Origin: Candidatus Omnitrophota bacterium
Lineage (GTDB): Bacteria > Omnitrophota > JAUWXU01
Direction of reading: 5' to 3'
Length of the DNA: 6,599 nt
Assembly (NCBI GenBank): GCA_030616145.1
Contig: JAUWXU010000037.1
Span: 1-6,599, forward strand
Below, in pieces: positions 5,319-6,599 of the stretch. The first letter of the stretch is position 1. Each line of letters begins with the position of its first letter. Made by a program: the position numbers and the translations under genes. The notes under the pieces are model-generated. The model ran no database searches, was not told where the DNA came from, and worked only from the letters and a program-made list of their open reading frames with translations.

Positions 5319-6599
5319 ATGTTTAAGGTCTTATTGTGTTCAGTCCTGGTGGTCGGTATTGCGACCTTTGGTTTTAATCGGGGACTGTACGCCGAAGATG
5401 AATATGTAGAGATTAATCTTAGCTCTCCAGATAAGAGCCAGCCGATTACTATATCCATTGACAGAAAACTTGCCCAAAAATTCCAGTTTTTACCCGGACA
5501 GGAATTGATAATTCAAGCATATGTCTGTAGCTCAGACGGCCAAAGACATTTTGTTAAGGATATTTACGGCAATGATCAATGGAAGATAATTCTGGACGAA
5601 CAGGACCGGGGGAGTTTCACCTTCTTGCCAGCGGAAACCAATTTTACCGGTCGCCTGACAGTTTCTGCCAATCAAAAGGTGATTTACGACCCCGGTCTTT
5701 TTAATTCCGGCGATTTAACAACCCTGGAATTTGTTGAGGAATATCAACTTGGGGATGGTGCAGGAATAAAGGTTCATTATACCTCGCAAATCCTGGAGGC
5801 CTCCGGTGCCGGAGAAGAATTTCCCCGGCAGGTCCTGGAGGCCAGCCGAGAGGCCTATGAAAGGATTGTGCAGGAATCCGGATTTGATAGAGAGGGATAT
5901 AGCTTTGCCCGGGCAGATAAGTCCTATGCCTATGATCAAGATAAGGTCATAGATATATATATTGGCAGTAATGACTGCCGGGATAAGTTTCGCTTTCATT
6001 CATTGGACTACAGAGATTTTAAAGATGCGCCTTTTTATGAAATGAGATATGAAGGAAGATATAGATATTCAGCGGTGCTAGCCATACCCGCAGATTATCA
6101 GACCTATCTGAAAGAGGCATCCAGGCAGTTTGGTTACACTGGTAATATTGATATGTCATCTCATCTGAAGGGGGCCTTGATGCATGAGATGCTGCACGTC
6201 ATTACCTTTTATTACAACAAAAATCTTCTTTCTTGGTATGAACTTAATCCCTCAACCAAATGCTATGAAGGGGGAGATTGGTATGTAGAAGGGTTGGCAA
6301 GATATTTTGAGACCCTTACCGGATTTGAGGATAATTTCTATTCTGCTGGTTTTTATCAGGAAATAGATGATCAAAAGGTGAGGTATATGAAGGGCGGGGT
6401 AAACTGGTTTATGCGCCGGCCTGACCAGAGATTCTCAGAACTAGAATATGACTTTGCTATCTTCTGGAAATATTTACACCAGAGATTCGGAATGGAGGCG
6501 ATTGAGGAATTGTCCTGCGGGCTGCGTTTTGCCGAAAATGGCGAGGGAGAAGGCGGCAGGAATATCTCAAGGATTATTGAACAGGCAACTGGAGCCAAA
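5319..6599 (+). CDS. Exported gluzincin-type zinc metalloprotease (3' end outside the window)
   Basis: From ATG 5319 the frame is open for 427 codons to the right edge, with no stop. Residues 1-25 are a signal peptide (hydrophobic core LLCSVLVVGIATFGF, cleavage after LYA). Residues about 27-140 are strand-rich and may be a beta-sandwich domain; I do not recognise it. The catalytic part carries HEMLH at 289-293 (two zinc-binding His, general-base Glu290) and WYVEGLARYFE at 321-331, where Glu324 is the expected third zinc ligand. A W-x-x-E-G-x-A-x-Y/F motif about 30 residues after HExxH is typical of peptidase MA-like gluzincins and resembles the arrangement in M9 collagenases. Helical sequence follows (FAIFWKYLHQRFG, 379-391), as in that clan. 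The gene sits directly behind a c-di-GMP riboswitch and terminator, so its synthesis is predicted to fall when c-di-GMP is high. The substrate is unknown; a surface or matrix protein is plausible by analogy. Confidence 0.85.
   Translation, partial: MFKVLLCSVLVVGIATFGFNRGLYAEDEYVEINLSSPDKSQPITISIDRKLAQKFQFLPGQELIIQAYVCSSDGQRHFVKDIYGNDQWKIILDEQDRGSFTFLPAETNFTGRLTVSANQKVIYDPGLFNSGDLTTLEFVEEYQLGDGAGIKVHYTSQILEASGAGEEFPRQVLEASREAYERIVQESGFDREGYSFARADKSYAYDQDKVIDIYIGSNDCRDKFRFHSLDYRDFKDAPFYEMRYEGRYRYSAVLAIPADYQTYLKEASRQFGYTGNIDMSSHLKGALMHEMLHVITFYYNKNLLSWYELNPSTKCYEGGDWYVEGLARYFETLTGFEDNFYSAGFYQEIDDQKVRYMKGGVNWFMRRPDQRFSELEYDFAIFWKYLHQRFGMEAIEELSCGLRFAENGEGEGGRNISRIIEQATGAK

Noticed and set aside
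5715..5999. 94-codon minus-strand ORF inside the metalloprotease gene
   Set aside because: It is antisense to a well-supported coding frame, with no ribosome-binding site or family motif. The same reasoning applies to the other antisense frames at 5240-5458, 6371-6598, 2592-2846 and 1425-1667.
1..6599. CRISPR array, tRNA, rRNA or insertion sequence
   Set aside because: No regularly spaced repeats with unique spacers, no cloverleaf-like segment, no rRNA motif and no transposase-like frame were seen.

Overview
The window reads as a chromosomal segment of a Gram-negative (outer-membrane) bacterium with mid-range base composition. Five of five genes look exported or membrane-bound, and the recognisable families (LPP20, FlgT-like, CsgG, FecR-domain) belong to outer-membrane or periplasmic assemblies. 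No rRNA, tRNA or housekeeping marker is present, so the phylum cannot be fixed. An uncultured lineage such as Omnitrophota or a Desulfobacterota relative would fit, but that is only an impression.

Left part (1-3329, + strand): three genes in a row. The first is cut by the window's left edge and is made of tandem LPP20/FlgT_N-like modules. The second is an exported FlgT-like protein with one such module, a TolB-N/CsgG-like middle and a small C-terminal domain. The third is a CsgG-family pore-type protein with a FlgT_C-like tail. The set resembles the Vibrio flgO-flgP-flgT locus (flagellar outer-membrane ring) or a curli-like CsgG export locus. No flagellar or curli subunit gene is visible here. 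The two gaps between these genes each hold a copy of a 32-base palindromic repeat, and the second copy folds into a 17-bp hairpin just before the CsgG ribosome-binding site.

Middle part (3339-4865, - strand): a two-gene operon converging on the first set with only 9 bases between stop codons. It encodes a secreted FecR-domain protein that ends in the same LPP20-type module, followed by a DUF3307-like membrane protein. A good sigma70-type promoter lies about 150 bases upstream, and its leader carries a diverged copy of the palindromic repeat.

Right part (5071-6599, + strand): a divergent promoter drives a long leader holding a class I cyclic-di-GMP riboswitch (GEMM-I). Its expression platform is a strong terminator hairpin that ends directly at the start codon of an exported zinc metalloprotease (HEMLH plus downstream WYVEGLA motif), which runs off the right edge. 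An alternative helix that is incompatible with both the aptamer and the terminator can be drawn, so the switch is predicted to turn the protease OFF when c-di-GMP is high.

Taken together (inference): an envelope or surface assembly built from a repeatedly reused LPP20/FlgT_N-like module and a CsgG-type channel sits beside a c-di-GMP-repressed secreted protease. This arrangement recalls surface-adhesion systems in which protease release is tied to the sessile-to-motile switch.
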